Of a DNA stretch of 64,000 nt, positions 7,227 through 15,985 are shown in pieces. The stretch spans positions 1,054,001 to 1,118,000 of the forward strand of contig CAYVHL010000001.1 of NCBI GenBank assembly GCA_964451255.1, read 5' to 3'. Numbering within the stretch: position 1 is the first letter of the stretch; each line of letters opens with the position of its first letter. The notes under the pieces were generated by a model. It made no database searches, had not been told where the DNA came from, and saw only the letters and a list, made by a program, of their open reading frames with translations. The stretch is from JAHBTB01 sp964451255 (GTDB lineage: Bacteria; Armatimonadota; Fimbriimonadia; Fimbriimonadales; Fimbriimonadaceae). The position numbers and the translations under genes were made by a program.

Positions 7227-9218
7227 CTAGGACTTTTTCGCCTTAATCGCCTTCTTCGCCGCCTCAACGACGTGGGAGACGGTCATGCCGAGGTGGGCGT
7301 ACACCTGGTCTCCCGGCCCCGACTCGCCAAACCGGTCGATCCCCACTTCGATCGTGCCCGGCCCCAAGATATCTTGCCAGCCAGCCGTGACCCCGGCTTC
7401 GACGCTGACCCTCGGCGCACCGGCGGGAACGACCTTGTCTCGTTCGGCCTGGCTCAGACCGAGGAACAGTTCCGCGCAAGGGACGGAAACGACCCGGGCG
7501 GAGATCCCTTCCTTGCTCAGTTCCTCGCGGGCGGCGAGGGCGAGCGAGACCTCCGACCCGGACGCGCCAAGGACGACGCCGCCGCCGTCGGCCACCACAT
7601 AGGCGCCTCGGGCACACCCTGCCTTGACCACGGAGGCTTCAAGCGGCAATTGCGGCAGGTCTTGGCGGGTGAGCACCATGACCGATGCCCTGCGGCCGGA
7701 AACGGCGAGCCGCCAACACTCTGCTGCCTCGCGGCCGTCGGCCGGACGGTACACGTCCAGACCCGGTATCAAACGCAGCGACATGACGTGCTCGACCGGC
7801 TCATGGGTCGGGCCGTCCTCACCGACGCAGACGCTGTCGTGGGTGAAGACAAATATGCTCGGCAGATGGCTGAGGGCGGCGAGCCTTATCGACCCGCGCA
7901 TGTAGTCGCTAAAGACTAGGAATGTGGAGCCGTAGGCCCGCAGGCCGTGCGCGGCCATCCCGTTGACGATCCCACCCATGGCATGCTCTCGCACGCCGTA
8001 ATACAAGTTTCTGCCGCCGTGCTCGGTCGCGCTGAAGTTAGGCGACCCTGCCACAGCCGTCTTGGTCGACCCAGAGAGGTCAGCAGCCCCTCCGACCAGC
8101 CAGGGCACACCCTTGCCCACCGCGTCCAGGGCCTTGCCTCCGGCGGTGCGGGTCGCCACCTCGCCCTCGAACCTCAGGTCGTCCAGGGCCTTGTCCCATC
8201 CGTCGGGCAGGCGCCCGGACGCGATCGCGTCGAGCTCCGCCGCGAGGGCGGGTTGGTCGCGACGGAAGGCGGCCATCCTCTCATCCCACGCCGAAGACAG
8301 GCCCTTACCGTGCTCCTTGGCCGTCGCCGCGCACGCCTTGGCCTCCTCCGGCACAAGGAAGGTTGGCTCCAGGGGCCAACCGAGCTTCTCTTTGGTCTCC
8401 TTTGTCGCGGCGGCGCCCAGAGGAGAGCCGTGGGCTGCGCTCGTGCCCGCCTTGGGGCTGCCGTATCCGATGACCGTCCTGACGATGACGAGGCTCGGGC
8501 GGTCGCGTTCGGCTTCAGCCCGGCGCAGAGCGGCGGCGACCGCTGCGCAGTCCTCGCCGTCCTCGACCGACTCGACGTGCCAATGCAAAGCCTCGAACTT
8601 GGCGGCGGTGTCGTCGTCGAAAGAAAGCCCGGTCGGCCCGTCCAGGCTGACGTCGTTGGAGTCGTAGAGATAGATCAGTTTGCCGAGCTTGAGATGTCCC
8701 GCCAACGAGGCCGCCTCTTGGGCGACGCCCTCCATCAGGTCGCCGTCGCTGACGATCCCATAGGTCCGGTGGTCGATCACCGTGTGCCCACCGACGTTGT
8801 AACGCGAGGCCAACCAGGATTCTGCGATGGCGAAGCCGACTCCGTTGGCAAAGCCTTGCCCCAGGGGCCCGGTGGTGACCTCGACGCCTGGGGTCACGCC
8901 GAGCTCTGGGTGGCCCGGTGTCTTACTTCCCAACTGGCGGAACTTCTGCAGCTCGGACAGCGGCAGGTCGTAGCCGAAGACGTGCAACAGCGCGTAGAGC
9001 AACGCTGACCCGTGGCCAGCGGACAAGACGAACCGGTCGCGGTCGAACCAATCGGGCCGGGCTGGGTCGAATCGCAGGTGGCGAGACCACAGGGAGTAGG
9101 CCATCGGGGCGGCGCCGAGAGGCAGTCCGGGGTGGCCCGAGTTTGCCTTCTCCACCATGTCGACGGCCAAGAACCGCAAGGTGTCGATAACGGCGCGGTC
9201 GGCGGGTGAGGCTGGCAT
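7227..9218 (-). CDS. tkt: Transketolase
   Basis: Thiamine-diphosphate enzyme that moves two-carbon units between sugar phosphates; with tal it completes the non-oxidative pentose phosphate pathway. The frame is open for a further 238 codons upstream, but the family N-terminus begins at ATG 9218 (MPASPADRAVIDTLRFLAVD), giving the usual ~663 residues. Motifs include KANSGHPGLPLGAAP, GPLGQGFANGVGFA, the diphosphate site SDGDLMEG with SND, and the pyrimidine-domain EHAMGGIVNGMAAHG. The upstream extension is antisense to the pseudopilin gene and is not coding. It diverges from that gene with 72 bases between. Confidence 0.95.
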   Translation of the reverse strand: MPASPADRAVIDTLRFLAVDMVEKANSGHPGLPLGAAPMAYSLWSRHLRFDPARPDWFDRDRFVLSAGHGSALLYALLHVFGYDLPLSELQKFRQLGSKTPGHPELGVTPGVEVTTGPLGQGFANGVGFAIAESWLASRYNVGGHTVIDHRTYGIVSDGDLMEGVAQEAASLAGHLKLGKLIYLYDSNDVSLDGPTGLSFDDDTAAKFEALHWHVESVEDGEDCAAVAAALRRAEAERDRPSLVIVRTVIGYGSPKAGTSAAHGSPLGAAATKETKEKLGWPLEPTFLVPEEAKACAATAKEHGKGLSSAWDERMAAFRRDQPALAAELDAIASGRLPDGWDKALDDLRFEGEVATRTAGGKALDAVGKGVPWLVGGAADLSGSTKTAVAGSPNFSATEHGGRNLYYGVREHAMGGIVNGMAAHGLRAYGSTFLVFSDYMRGSIRLAALSHLPSIFVFTHDSVCVGEDGPTHEPVEHVMSLRLIPGLDVYRPADGREAAECWRLAVSGRRASVMVLTRQDLPQLPLEASVVKAGCARGAYVVADGGGVVLGASGSEVSLALAAREELSKEGISARVVSVPCAELFLGLSQAERDKVVPAGAPRVSVEAGVTAGWQDILGPGTIEVGIDRFGESGPGDQVYAHLGMTVSHVVEAAKKAIKAKKS

Positions 9219-9290
9219 GACGGCCCGGGTTTTACCTGGCAGTGGGGCTGACCGAACAATTGGACCCGGACCGCGTAGAGTGGTAGCAGA

Positions 9291-9950
9291 GTGTCCCGCC
9301 AAGCCTTCACCCTGATCGAACTGCTGGTCGTCATCGCTATCATCGCGATATTGGCGGCGATACTCTTCCCCGTCTTCGCGAGTGCGAAAGACGCGGCCAA
9401 GAAAGCGGTCTGCCTCAGCAACCTCAAACAACTCGGCCTTGCGTCCGATCTCTATCTCTCCGACTACGACGACCGATTGCCCGACCGCCGCGACTTGAAA
9501 GTGTCGCTTGGCTACAAGCCTTGGACGGGCTGGCCTCCTTCGGACCCCCGTACCGGTTGGGCGGTGGAGGTCTTTGCCCCATACAAGACCGACAAGATTT
9601 TCACGTGTCCGTCGGCACAAGGGCTGTTCACCAATGAGGTGCGTGTCGAGCAGGACGGCGCGACCTATTGGATGTGGCGATTCGACCGGCCGGACGACCC
9701 GGTGCCCCTCGACAACCTGTGGGGCAAGACGGTGGATCAAGGCGTCGCAGACCTGGACGCCGCCGACAACCCGCAGGTGGGCCACCCCGAGGGCCCTTCC
9801 GACGTGGAGCTTGCCGTCGACCCCTACTTCCCGCGTACGATCCCGTCCGTGCCCGACGCGCTGAAGGGCAAGGCCGTCCACCGTGGGGGGCGTAACCGGT
9901 TGTTCCTCGACTTCCACGCGAAGTTCCTGCACGACTCACGGACAAGCTGA
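9291..9950 (+). CDS. Prepilin-type pseudopilin with DUF1559-like body
   Basis: 219 residues. The N-terminus has a short basic leader and the prepilin peptidase/methylation motif QAFTLIELLVVIAIIAILAA, so it should be processed and assembled by a type II secretion or type IV pilus system. The body contains CLSNLKQLGLASDLYLSDYDD and ends with HRGGRNRLFLDFHAKF, a variant of the H-X9-DG tail seen in planctomycete and armatimonad pseudopilins. The start is GTG 9291 without a clear Shine-Dalgarno; TAGAGT lies nine bases upstream. No pilus assembly genes are nearby, so it is an orphan subunit. Confidence 0.88.
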   Translation: MSRQAFTLIELLVVIAIIAILAAILFPVFASAKDAAKKAVCLSNLKQLGLASDLYLSDYDDRLPDRRDLKVSLGYKPWTGWPPSDPRTGWAVEVFAPYKTDKIFTCPSAQGLFTNEVRVEQDGATYWMWRFDRPDDPVPLDNLWGKTVDQGVADLDAADNPQVGHPEGPSDVELAVDPYFPRTIPSVPDALKGKAVHRGGRNRLFLDFHAKFLHDSRTS

Positions 9951-9971
9951 GACCTGGTATATCCGAGGGGT

Positions 9972-11507
9972 ATGAGACGGGCAGCCGCCGCCTTCCTGAC
10001 CCTCACCTTGACGGCTTCGCTGTGCCTGGCCGACTTCACCCTGACGGTCCTGCACACGAACGACCTCCACGCCCATGCCGAGGCGACCAAGGTCAACGGC
10101 CACATGCTCGGCGGCTATGCGCGCCAGGCCACTCTCATTTTGCGTGAGGAACAAAAGGCCGACAACGTCCTGCTCCTGAACGCGGGTGACGTCTTCCAAG
10201 GGACCCTCTTCTTCAACACCTACGAGGGCCTAGCCGACCTTGCCTATATGAACGTCATCGGCTATCAGGCGATGGCGGTCGGCAACCACGAGTTCGACCA
10301 CGGGCCCGCCGCCCTCGCCACTTTCATTAAGAGCGCCAGGTTTCCGGTCTTGTCGGCGAACTTGGACGTGTCCGCCGAGCCGCTCTTGCGCGATCTGGTC
10401 AAGCCGAGCACCGTCATCGAGGTCGGGGGGCAGAAGATCGGGATCGTGGGAGCGACGACGCCGGACGTGCTCAACATCAGCTCTCCCGGCCCGAACGTCA
10501 AGCTTTACGACCTCTTCACCTCCGTGCAGCAGGCGGTCGACGACCTGGCCAAGCAGAACATCGACAAGATCATGCTCGTCACCCATTGCGGCTATGGCGT
10601 TGAACTTGACTTGGCGAAGAAAATCCATGGTGTCGACGTCATCGTGGGCGGGCACAGCCACACCCTGCTGGGCGACACCGGCCTGAATGACACTGCCGGA
10701 AAAGCTCCCTATCCGACTGTAGTCCAAGGGGCCGACGGTCAGAAGGTGCTCGTCGTCCAGGCATGGGAATGGGGCAAGGTGCTCGGCAGACTGACGGTGA
10801 CATTTGACGACGACGGACGGGTGAAGTCGTTCTCCGGGGCGCCGATCCCAGTGACCGTGGACATTCCCGAAGACCCCTACGTCGCAGCCCTCTATGCAGC
10901 CTTCGAGAAACCCATCGCCGCGCTCAAAAGCAACGTCGTCGGCGAGGCGGGGACCGCCCTGACCAGAAGGTCGGGGGGAGAAGAAGGATCCTCGATGGGC
11001 GACGTCATCGCCGACGCGATGCTGGAATCGACGAGGAAGTACAACGTCGCCGCCGCGTTCGTGAACTCCGGCGGGGTCAGGGCCAATCTTGAGCCTGGGA
11101 AGGTCACCTACGGTCAGTTGATCGAGGTCGCGCCCTTCGGAAACACGCTCGTCGTGCTGGACCTCAAGGGATCCGAACTCCTTGCAGTGCTAGACGAGAG
11201 CGTCGGTACGGGCGGGACCCTCTATCCATCGGTCGGCACGACCTATACCTACGACCTGTCCAAGCCGGTCGGCAAACGAGTGGCGGACGTCGTGGTGGCA
11301 GGCAAACCGCTCGACCTTGAGGCGAACTACACCCTGGCATTCAACAACTTCACAGCGAGCGGCGGCGATCACCACGACATCCTGCGGGACGCCAAAGGGA
11401 AGCGCGTCGACACCGGGGTAGTCGACCTGGACGCTCTCATCGACTACTTCAAGGCGCACAGTCCGGTATCTGCAGCGCCGACGAGGCGGCTGACGAAGGC
11501 GAAGTAG
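9972..11507 (+). CDS. 5'-nucleotidase / 2',3'-cyclic phosphodiesterase family protein (UshA-like)
   Basis: Exported metallophosphatase that hydrolyses nucleotides outside the cytoplasm. The 511 residues start with a signal peptide ending near LCLADF. The metallophosphatase domain has its ligands in VLHTNDLHAH, NAGDVFQGT, VGNHEFDHG and GGHSHT. The C-terminal 5_nucleotid_C domain has GGVRANLEPGKVTYGQLIEVAPF and the substrate-stacking region FTASGGDHHDIL. All catalytic residues are present, unlike the degenerate relative at 59724. A GAGGGG precedes the ATG. Substrate range cannot be told from sequence. Confidence 0.9.
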   Translation: MRRAAAAFLTLTLTASLCLADFTLTVLHTNDLHAHAEATKVNGHMLGGYARQATLILREEQKADNVLLLNAGDVFQGTLFFNTYEGLADLAYMNVIGYQAMAVGNHEFDHGPAALATFIKSARFPVLSANLDVSAEPLLRDLVKPSTVIEVGGQKIGIVGATTPDVLNISSPGPNVKLYDLFTSVQQAVDDLAKQNIDKIMLVTHCGYGVELDLAKKIHGVDVIVGGHSHTLLGDTGLNDTAGKAPYPTVVQGADGQKVLVVQAWEWGKVLGRLTVTFDDDGRVKSFSGAPIPVTVDIPEDPYVAALYAAFEKPIAALKSNVVGEAGTALTRRSGGEEGSSMGDVIADAMLESTRKYNVAAAFVNSGGVRANLEPGKVTYGQLIEVAPFGNTLVVLDLKGSELLAVLDESVGTGGTLYPSVGTTYTYDLSKPVGKRVADVVVAGKPLDLEANYTLAFNNFTASGGDHHDILRDAKGKRVDTGVVDLDALIDYFKAHSPVSAAPTRRLTKAK

Positions 11508-11569
11508 CCGAAAGCCCGGTCCCCTATGCAAGTTAGCGGGGGAAGGGAGTAGAAAGGTGGGTGAAGGTC

Positions 11570-12199
11570 ATGTCTGAATACAAGCTAGCACCGCTTCCGT
11601 TCGCGTATGACGCGCTCGAACCACACATCGACGCCCGCACGATGGAGATCCACTACGGCAAGCACCACCAAGCCTATGTGAACAACCTGAACGCGGCCCT
11701 CAAAGACTATCCGACCGTCACTGAAGAGCCGATCGAGCATGTCCTGATCAACATTGACGTGCTGCCCGTCCCCGAAGCGACGAAGACGGCGGTCCGCAAC
11801 AACGGCGGCGGACACGCCAACCACACACTCTTCTGGGACATCCTGACCCCCGGCGGAGCCACAACTCCTTCGGGTCGCCTCGCCGACAAGATCAAGGAGA
11901 CCTTCGGAAGCCTCGACGACCTCAAGGCCAAGCTTAGCGAGGCCGGTGGCAAGCGATTCGGCTCAGGCTGGGCGTGGCTCGTCACCGACGAGCTCGGCAA
12001 CCTCCAGGTCATGAGCACGCCAAACCAGGACTCGCCTCTGTCCCAAGGAGTTGTTCCGATCCTCGGGATCGACGTGTGGGAGCACGCCTACTATCTGAAC
12101 TATCAGAACCGGAGGCCCGACTATCTTGCGGCTGTCTTGAGCGACGTCAACTGGGACAAGGTCGGCGCACGATACACCGCCGCCTTGGCCGGCAAGTAA
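11570..12199 (+). CDS. sodA: Superoxide dismutase, Fe/Mn family
   Basis: Converts superoxide to oxygen and hydrogen peroxide. It is read from ATG 11570 (MSEYKLAPLPFAYDALEPHI), 209 residues; an in-frame GTG at 11561 is an alternative. Metal ligands follow the family pattern: H28 in EIHYGKHHQAYVNN, a His in GGHANHTLFWDIL, and Asp and His in DVWEHAYYLNYQNRRPDYL. GSGWAWLV is also conserved. Whether Mn or Fe is used cannot be decided from sequence. There is no signal peptide, so it is cytoplasmic. A strong bidirectional terminator follows. Confidence 0.95.
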   Translation: MSEYKLAPLPFAYDALEPHIDARTMEIHYGKHHQAYVNNLNAALKDYPTVTEEPIEHVLINIDVLPVPEATKTAVRNNGGGHANHTLFWDILTPGGATTPSGRLADKIKETFGSLDDLKAKLSEAGGKRFGSGWAWLVTDELGNLQVMSTPNQDSPLSQGVVPILGIDVWEHAYYLNYQNRRPDYLAAVLSDVNWDKVGARYTAALAGK

Positions 12200-12224
12200 G
12201 ACTGGTCTCGCATACCGGCAAACA

Positions 12225-12262
12225 AAAGAAGCGGCCCGTCCGATTGGACGGGCCGCTTCTTT
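12225..12262. terminator. Bidirectional rho-independent terminator
   Basis: A perfect 17-bp inverted repeat beginning AAAGAAGCGGCC and ending GGCCGCTTCTTT surrounds a four-base loop GATT. The A- and T-rich ends give a U-run in both directions, serving sodA and the convergent export-protein gene. Confidence 0.9.
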
Positions 12263-12283
12263 CTGCCTCGCTCTGTCTTACGC

Positions 12284-13237
12284 CTACCTACGGATCAACC
12301 CAAGGAAGTTGATGTTGAACCGGTCCAGGATGAAGAGGAAGTTCGCGATGGCGCCGATCTGGTTATAGTCGGGGTTACCTGAATCTGGCACGTAGACGAT
12401 ATCGCCTGGCTCCAGCAAGATGTTCTGGCTCGCGTCACCTTTGCGTTTGAAGTTGACCAGGTTGCATTCGATGCTGACGTAGCTACCCGGCTTGCCCTGA
12501 AGCTCCCGAATGACCTGCACCTTGGAGAACTTCGAGTGGTATTGGACCTCGCCGCCGGCCGTGTTGATCGCTTCGATCAGTCGCATCGGCTCTCGGTAGA
12601 CGATGACCTGCGGTTGTTTGACGATGCCGTCGACGACGATGCGATTCTTGTTCTCCTCGGGCACGACCAGTTCATCGCCGTCCTGGATCACGTAGTTCTG
12701 TGACATGTCGCCCTTGACAAGCATCGCCTGCATGTCGATGGGCACGACTTCTCGACTGCCCTTGTGGCGCAGATACGCGCGCTTGAGCTCCGCCCGACCG
12801 TCCATGAATGTGCCGCCGCCATATTGGAGGAGGTCAAGGAGGGTCTCACCCCGTCGCATCTCATAGACGCTGGCACGGCCGACGGCACCGCCGACCGAAG
12901 CCTTGATCTTTCGGATCTGGAGAATCTCGACGGAGACGATCGGATCCTTGATGAGGAGGATCTTTCTGTACATCTCGACAAGCTCGTCCCGAAGCTCGTC
13001 TTTGGTCTTGCCGGCTGCACGCACAAGGCCAAGGAACGGAGCAGAGACGTTGCCGTCCGGAAGCACCGGCACAGGCGTGTTACCTACATCTGCGTCTTTG
13101 TAGACTTTGATCTGCAGGACGTCTTCGACCTGTATCCGATATGTGCCGTCTGTCGTCTGTGCCGACGACACTAGGGCTGCCATCAGCAACCCTAAAATCA
13201 CAAGTATGCGTGCGACCCTCATCATAGACTTGTCCAT
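12284..13237 (-). CDS. Polysaccharide export protein with SLBB domains (Wza-like)
   Basis: Exported protein of the Poly_export/SLBB family, usually part of an outer-membrane channel for polysaccharide. After a signal peptide (MRVARILVILGLLMAALVSSAQ) comes the Poly_export motif YRIQVEDVLQIKVYKD with VLPDGNVSAPFLG, then two SLBB-like repeats (ASVGGAVGRASVYEMRRGETLLDLL and VVDGIVKQPQVIVYREPMRLIEAI). The end is hydrophobic (FLFILDRFNINFLG). There is no lipobox, unlike Wza itself. Starts at GTG 13261, ATG 13237 and ATG 13225 are all in frame and none has a good Shine-Dalgarno. No tyrosine kinase or glycosyltransferase is adjacent. Confidence 0.85.
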   Translation of the reverse strand: MDKSMMRVARILVILGLLMAALVSSAQTTDGTYRIQVEDVLQIKVYKDADVGNTPVPVLPDGNVSAPFLGLVRAAGKTKDELRDELVEMYRKILLIKDPIVSVEILQIRKIKASVGGAVGRASVYEMRRGETLLDLLQYGGGTFMDGRAELKRAYLRHKGSREVVPIDMQAMLVKGDMSQNYVIQDGDELVVPEENKNRIVVDGIVKQPQVIVYREPMRLIEAINTAGGEVQYHSKFSKVQVIRELQGKPGSYVSIECNLVNFKRKGDASQNILLEPGDIVYVPDSGNPDYNQIGAIANFLFILDRFNINFLGLIRR

Positions 13238-13280
13238 GTCTTGCTTGACGCGTAGACCCACATCCTGGGCTTCACCCTGG

Positions 13281-13308
13281 ATTATAACCTACTCGTCCCT
13301 ATTGTCGC
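13281..13308 (-). promoter_or_regulatory. Promoter of the SLBB gene, overlapping the end of rsmI
   Basis: On the minus strand a perfect TATAAT (plus-strand 13281-13286) has GCGACA (13303-13308, four of six -35 matches) 16 bases upstream. Transcription would start near 13274, so the gene has its own promoter despite lying just downstream of rsmI. Confidence 0.5.
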
Positions 13309-13996
13309 TTATCGGCCCAATTCGTCGGTTCCCTTCTACCACGATCGTAAATTCGCCCTTCTTTGGCACTTCGGCCTCAGACGGCGGGTCAGCGAGGGTG
13401 CCGCGCCAAACTTGTTGGTGGAGTTTTGTCAGTTCACGGCAGACGGCGCACCTTCGGTCCCCCAGAGCTTCATGGGCTGACCTAAGCAAGGCGCCGACCC
13501 TAAAGGGCGACTCGAACAACACAAGGGTCAGGGTCGACTCAGCGAACGGCGCGAGCACCCCTTTCATGGGCCCGGCCTTGCGCGGCAAGAATCCAAGGAA
13601 CGCAAATCGTTGGGCAAAGAAGCCGGAGAGGCTCAAGGCGGTCGTGACCGCGCTCGGCCCGGGGACCGCATCGACTTCCAAGCCTCGGGTGCGACACTGA
13701 TCGACGAGGTCGGCTCCGGGGTCGCTTATGGCCGGCGTCCCGGCATCGCTCAGCAGAGCGACCACCGATCCGCCTTCGATCGACTCGACGAGTTGCTTGA
13801 GCCTGGCCGGAGAAGCGTGGTCGTTGAGTACGGACATCGGGCGTTTCACGCCCAGGTGTCTCTGAAGGGACGACGAGACCCGCGTGTCTTCAACGGCCCA
13901 CATGTCGGCGCCGGCCAAGGCCTCCGATGCGCGCGGGCTCAGGTCGCCCAAGTTGCCCAGGGGCGTCGCGACGACCACAAGCCGTCCCTGGGACAC
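13289..13996 (-). CDS. rsmI: 16S rRNA (cytidine-1402-2'-O)-methyltransferase
   Basis: Methylates the ribose of C1402 in the 16S rRNA decoding centre using SAM. The 235-residue tetrapyrrole-methylase fold is recognisable from VVVATPLGNLGDLSPRASEAL, the VEDTR motif, LLSDAGTPAISDPGADLV and VPGPSAVTTALSLSGF, with FLPRK after it. The length is a little short because the C-terminal extension seen in E. coli is missing. It starts four bases after the chaperone gene stop at 14001, so the two are likely co-transcribed. Confidence 0.94.
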   Translation of the reverse strand: MSQGRLVVVATPLGNLGDLSPRASEALAGADMWAVEDTRVSSSLQRHLGVKRPMSVLNDHASPARLKQLVESIEGGSVVALLSDAGTPAISDPGADLVDQCRTRGLEVDAVPGPSAVTTALSLSGFFAQRFAFLGFLPRKAGPMKGVLAPFAESTLTLVLFESPFRVGALLRSAHEALGDRRCAVCRELTKLHQQVWRGTLADPPSEAEVPKKGEFTIVVEGNRRIGPISDNRDE

Positions 13997-14000
13997 TCCC

Positions 14001-15842
14001 CTAGCCTCCAGTGGCGCCTTCCGGCTTCAGAAACTGTCCGACGGGGTTGTCAGATTTCTTCTCGCCCTCGTTGGGCTTGGCGCCGCCGGTCGACCCTGCC
14101 GTGGCCGCACCGGTCTTTCCGGACGTGGAGCCTTTGGCCGCTTCTTCCGCGTCTTTTTTCCTCTGGGCCTCCAAGTCCGCCTTCGCCGCGTCCTCTTGCT
14201 CCTTGGCCTCCTTGTCGCGCTCCGCGTTCAGCTTCTTCAATTCGTCGGCGTCTTTCTCCTGCTGAACTTTGTCGTCCATCCAGCGCTTCAGCTCGGTCTC
14301 GACCTTAGTGGCCATGTCGTCGCTGATCTTCTTCTGTTGTTTGAAGGAGGTCAGAAGGTTGGTGATCTTGTCGTAGTCTCCCTGGGAAGCGGCGTCAGGG
14401 CGTCCCAATCCTCTGGCCGCTTCCAGAAGGCTCAGTGCCGACAGGTCGTTGTCGCCGACCGCCTGTGCCGCGTCGATCAGTTCGATCCTGGTCGCGCTGC
14501 TGTCGACGTACTGCAGGACATTCTGCATGGCGTCGACTCGCTCTTGGGCAAAGGCCTTTTGCTCATCAGGCGTCGCCAGGCCGTAAAGCTGTTTGGCGGC
14601 GGCGTTGCGGACAAGGGCGGCCGCCTCGTCACCGACGGAAGTCGTGTCCTTCACGTCTTTGGCGTCGGCGTCAAGCTTCAGCAGGATCTGCTTGTGCTTC
14701 GCGGTGTCCGTCCTGAACGAGGGATCGTTCGTCTCGTCGGAATAGCGCACGGCGAGGCCGATGCCTACGGAAAGCCACTTCACCGACTTCTCCTTCTCCT
14801 TGATCGCGCTGTCGAGCGCCTTTGCCGCCAGGGTCTGGGCATGCGACTCGCGGTATTTCTCCTTGTTCTGTTCGAAGTCGGCAGGCAGGCCAGGCTCGAT
14901 CTTGGCGACCCGGTAGATGGCGGGGCCGCCGGGGCCGACGACAACGTCGCTCCATTGGCCCACTTTCAGGGCGGCGACCGACTTCATCTGGTCGTCGTAC
15001 TCTAACGCCGCACGGGTCGGGGTGACCGGCGCCGTCGCCTCCTTTGGCGCGTAGGCCTTGCGTATTTCGTCGATGGACTTGCCAGCTCTTGCGTCGGCCA
15101 AGGCCTTCTCAGCAAGGGCCTTGCGCTCTTCGAGTGGGACACTGCTGTCCTGGAACGGCACCTGGTCAAGGGTGAACTGGTCGTAGTCCTTCTTCAATTC
15201 ATCGTCGCTGACGGAGTGTTTCTTCTCTTCGTCGTTGAGCAACGCGATGTTGGTGGCGCTCATCTTCCACTTGAACGCCTTCGCAGGATCTTTCAACTCG
15301 CTAGCGGCTTGGTCCAAGCGCGCCTTGATCACGTCGGCGGGGTCTCCGCCGATCTCCTTCCGAAGTGCGGCATCGAGCTCCGCCGCCGAAGCCCCCGGCT
15401 TGACCAAGCCCTTGAGGGGCAACATCTGCTTTTCTTGCTCAAGCTGTTGCTTCATCTGGCCCTCAAGCGTTGAGAGGACCGTCTTGTCGTCTATGGTGAT
15501 CCCCCGTTCGGCGAGCAGGGAGTCCATCGCCGCCTGATCCAAGAGCCCGCGGGCCGCTTGTGAGACGACGCGCAGCCGGAAGTCGGCGTCCGTATTGACG
15601 TTGGCCCCGAACTGGTCGGCGATGGTGTTGAATACGATCTGGTACTGGTTGGAGGTCTTCTTGATCTTGCCTAGCTCGAGCACAGGCGGTGAATTGTCGG
15701 GCATCTCGCCTGGCTTCTGCCCGAAGACCGAAGAGCACTGCCCTGGGATCAGGAGGCCGATGGCCGCCAATGCGCTGATTGTGATCAGGAGGACTTGGCA
15801 GCCCTTGTTCTCGAACGATTTGCGGAGACCATTTACAGACAC
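14001..15842 (-). CDS. SurA/PpiD-like periplasmic folding factor with one membrane anchor
   Basis: 613 residues. A single N-terminal hydrophobic segment (LLITISALAAIGLLIPG) is followed by a large, charged, helical periplasmic part. The region from ~45 to 330 resembles the SurA/PpiD N-terminal chaperone domain (helices around a long KMSATNIALL stretch) with a parvulin-like region near LKVGQWSDVVVGPGGPAIYRVAKIEPGLP. The rest (~350-540) is helical and TPR-like, and the tail is Lys/Glu/Ala coiled coil ending in low-complexity Gly/Thr. A role in folding exported proteins is inferred; isomerase activity is uncertain. Start is GTG 15842, divergent from lexA. Confidence 0.65.
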   Translation of the reverse strand: MSVNGLRKSFENKGCQVLLITISALAAIGLLIPGQCSSVFGQKPGEMPDNSPPVLELGKIKKTSNQYQIVFNTIADQFGANVNTDADFRLRVVSQAARGLLDQAAMDSLLAERGITIDDKTVLSTLEGQMKQQLEQEKQMLPLKGLVKPGASAAELDAALRKEIGGDPADVIKARLDQAASELKDPAKAFKWKMSATNIALLNDEEKKHSVSDDELKKDYDQFTLDQVPFQDSSVPLEERKALAEKALADARAGKSIDEIRKAYAPKEATAPVTPTRAALEYDDQMKSVAALKVGQWSDVVVGPGGPAIYRVAKIEPGLPADFEQNKEKYRESHAQTLAAKALDSAIKEKEKSVKWLSVGIGLAVRYSDETNDPSFRTDTAKHKQILLKLDADAKDVKDTTSVGDEAAALVRNAAAKQLYGLATPDEQKAFAQERVDAMQNVLQYVDSSATRIELIDAAQAVGDNDLSALSLLEAARGLGRPDAASQGDYDKITNLLTSFKQQKKISDDMATKVETELKRWMDDKVQQEKDADELKKLNAERDKEAKEQEDAAKADLEAQRKKDAEEAAKGSTSGKTGAATAGSTGGAKPNEGEKKSDNPVGQFLKPEGATGG

Positions 15843-15859
15843 GGTACGGTTAACCTCGC

Positions 15860-15879
15860 CGACTGGGGACGACTGGGGA
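15860..15879. repeat. Tandem 10-base duplication upstream of lexA and the chaperone gene
   Basis: CGACTGGGGA is repeated twice without a gap in the 143-base divergent region. The junction 12-mer GGGGACGACTGG (15865-15876) also occurs upstream of mutS (30794-30805). Confidence 0.6.
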
Positions 15880-15915
15880 TTATGGCACTCGTCACCTTAT
15901 GTGCCAGGGCACCAC

Positions 15916-15944
15916 TTGACATGTAGACAAATTTACGTCATACT
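15916..15944 (+). promoter_or_regulatory. lexA promoter, possible operator inside
   Basis: TTGACA (15916-15921), a 17-base spacer and CATACT (15939-15944) form a good sigma70 promoter 41 bases before the lexA ATG. An imperfect dyad around AAATTT covers the spacer (12 of 20 symmetric positions) and is a candidate LexA operator. The operator sequence of this phylum is not known to me. Confidence 0.55.
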
Positions 15945-15985
15945 CTGAACCAGCCCTCGGTAGAACCGAGCGGCGGGAACCGAAC

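Noticed and set aside
7947..9008. 353-codon open frame antisense to tkt
   Set aside because: Shadow of the transketolase; low-complexity Arg/Gly composition and no recognisable motif.
9219..9932. 238-codon open frame upstream of the transketolase start
   Set aside because: It is antisense to the pseudopilin gene, and the family N-terminus begins at 9218.
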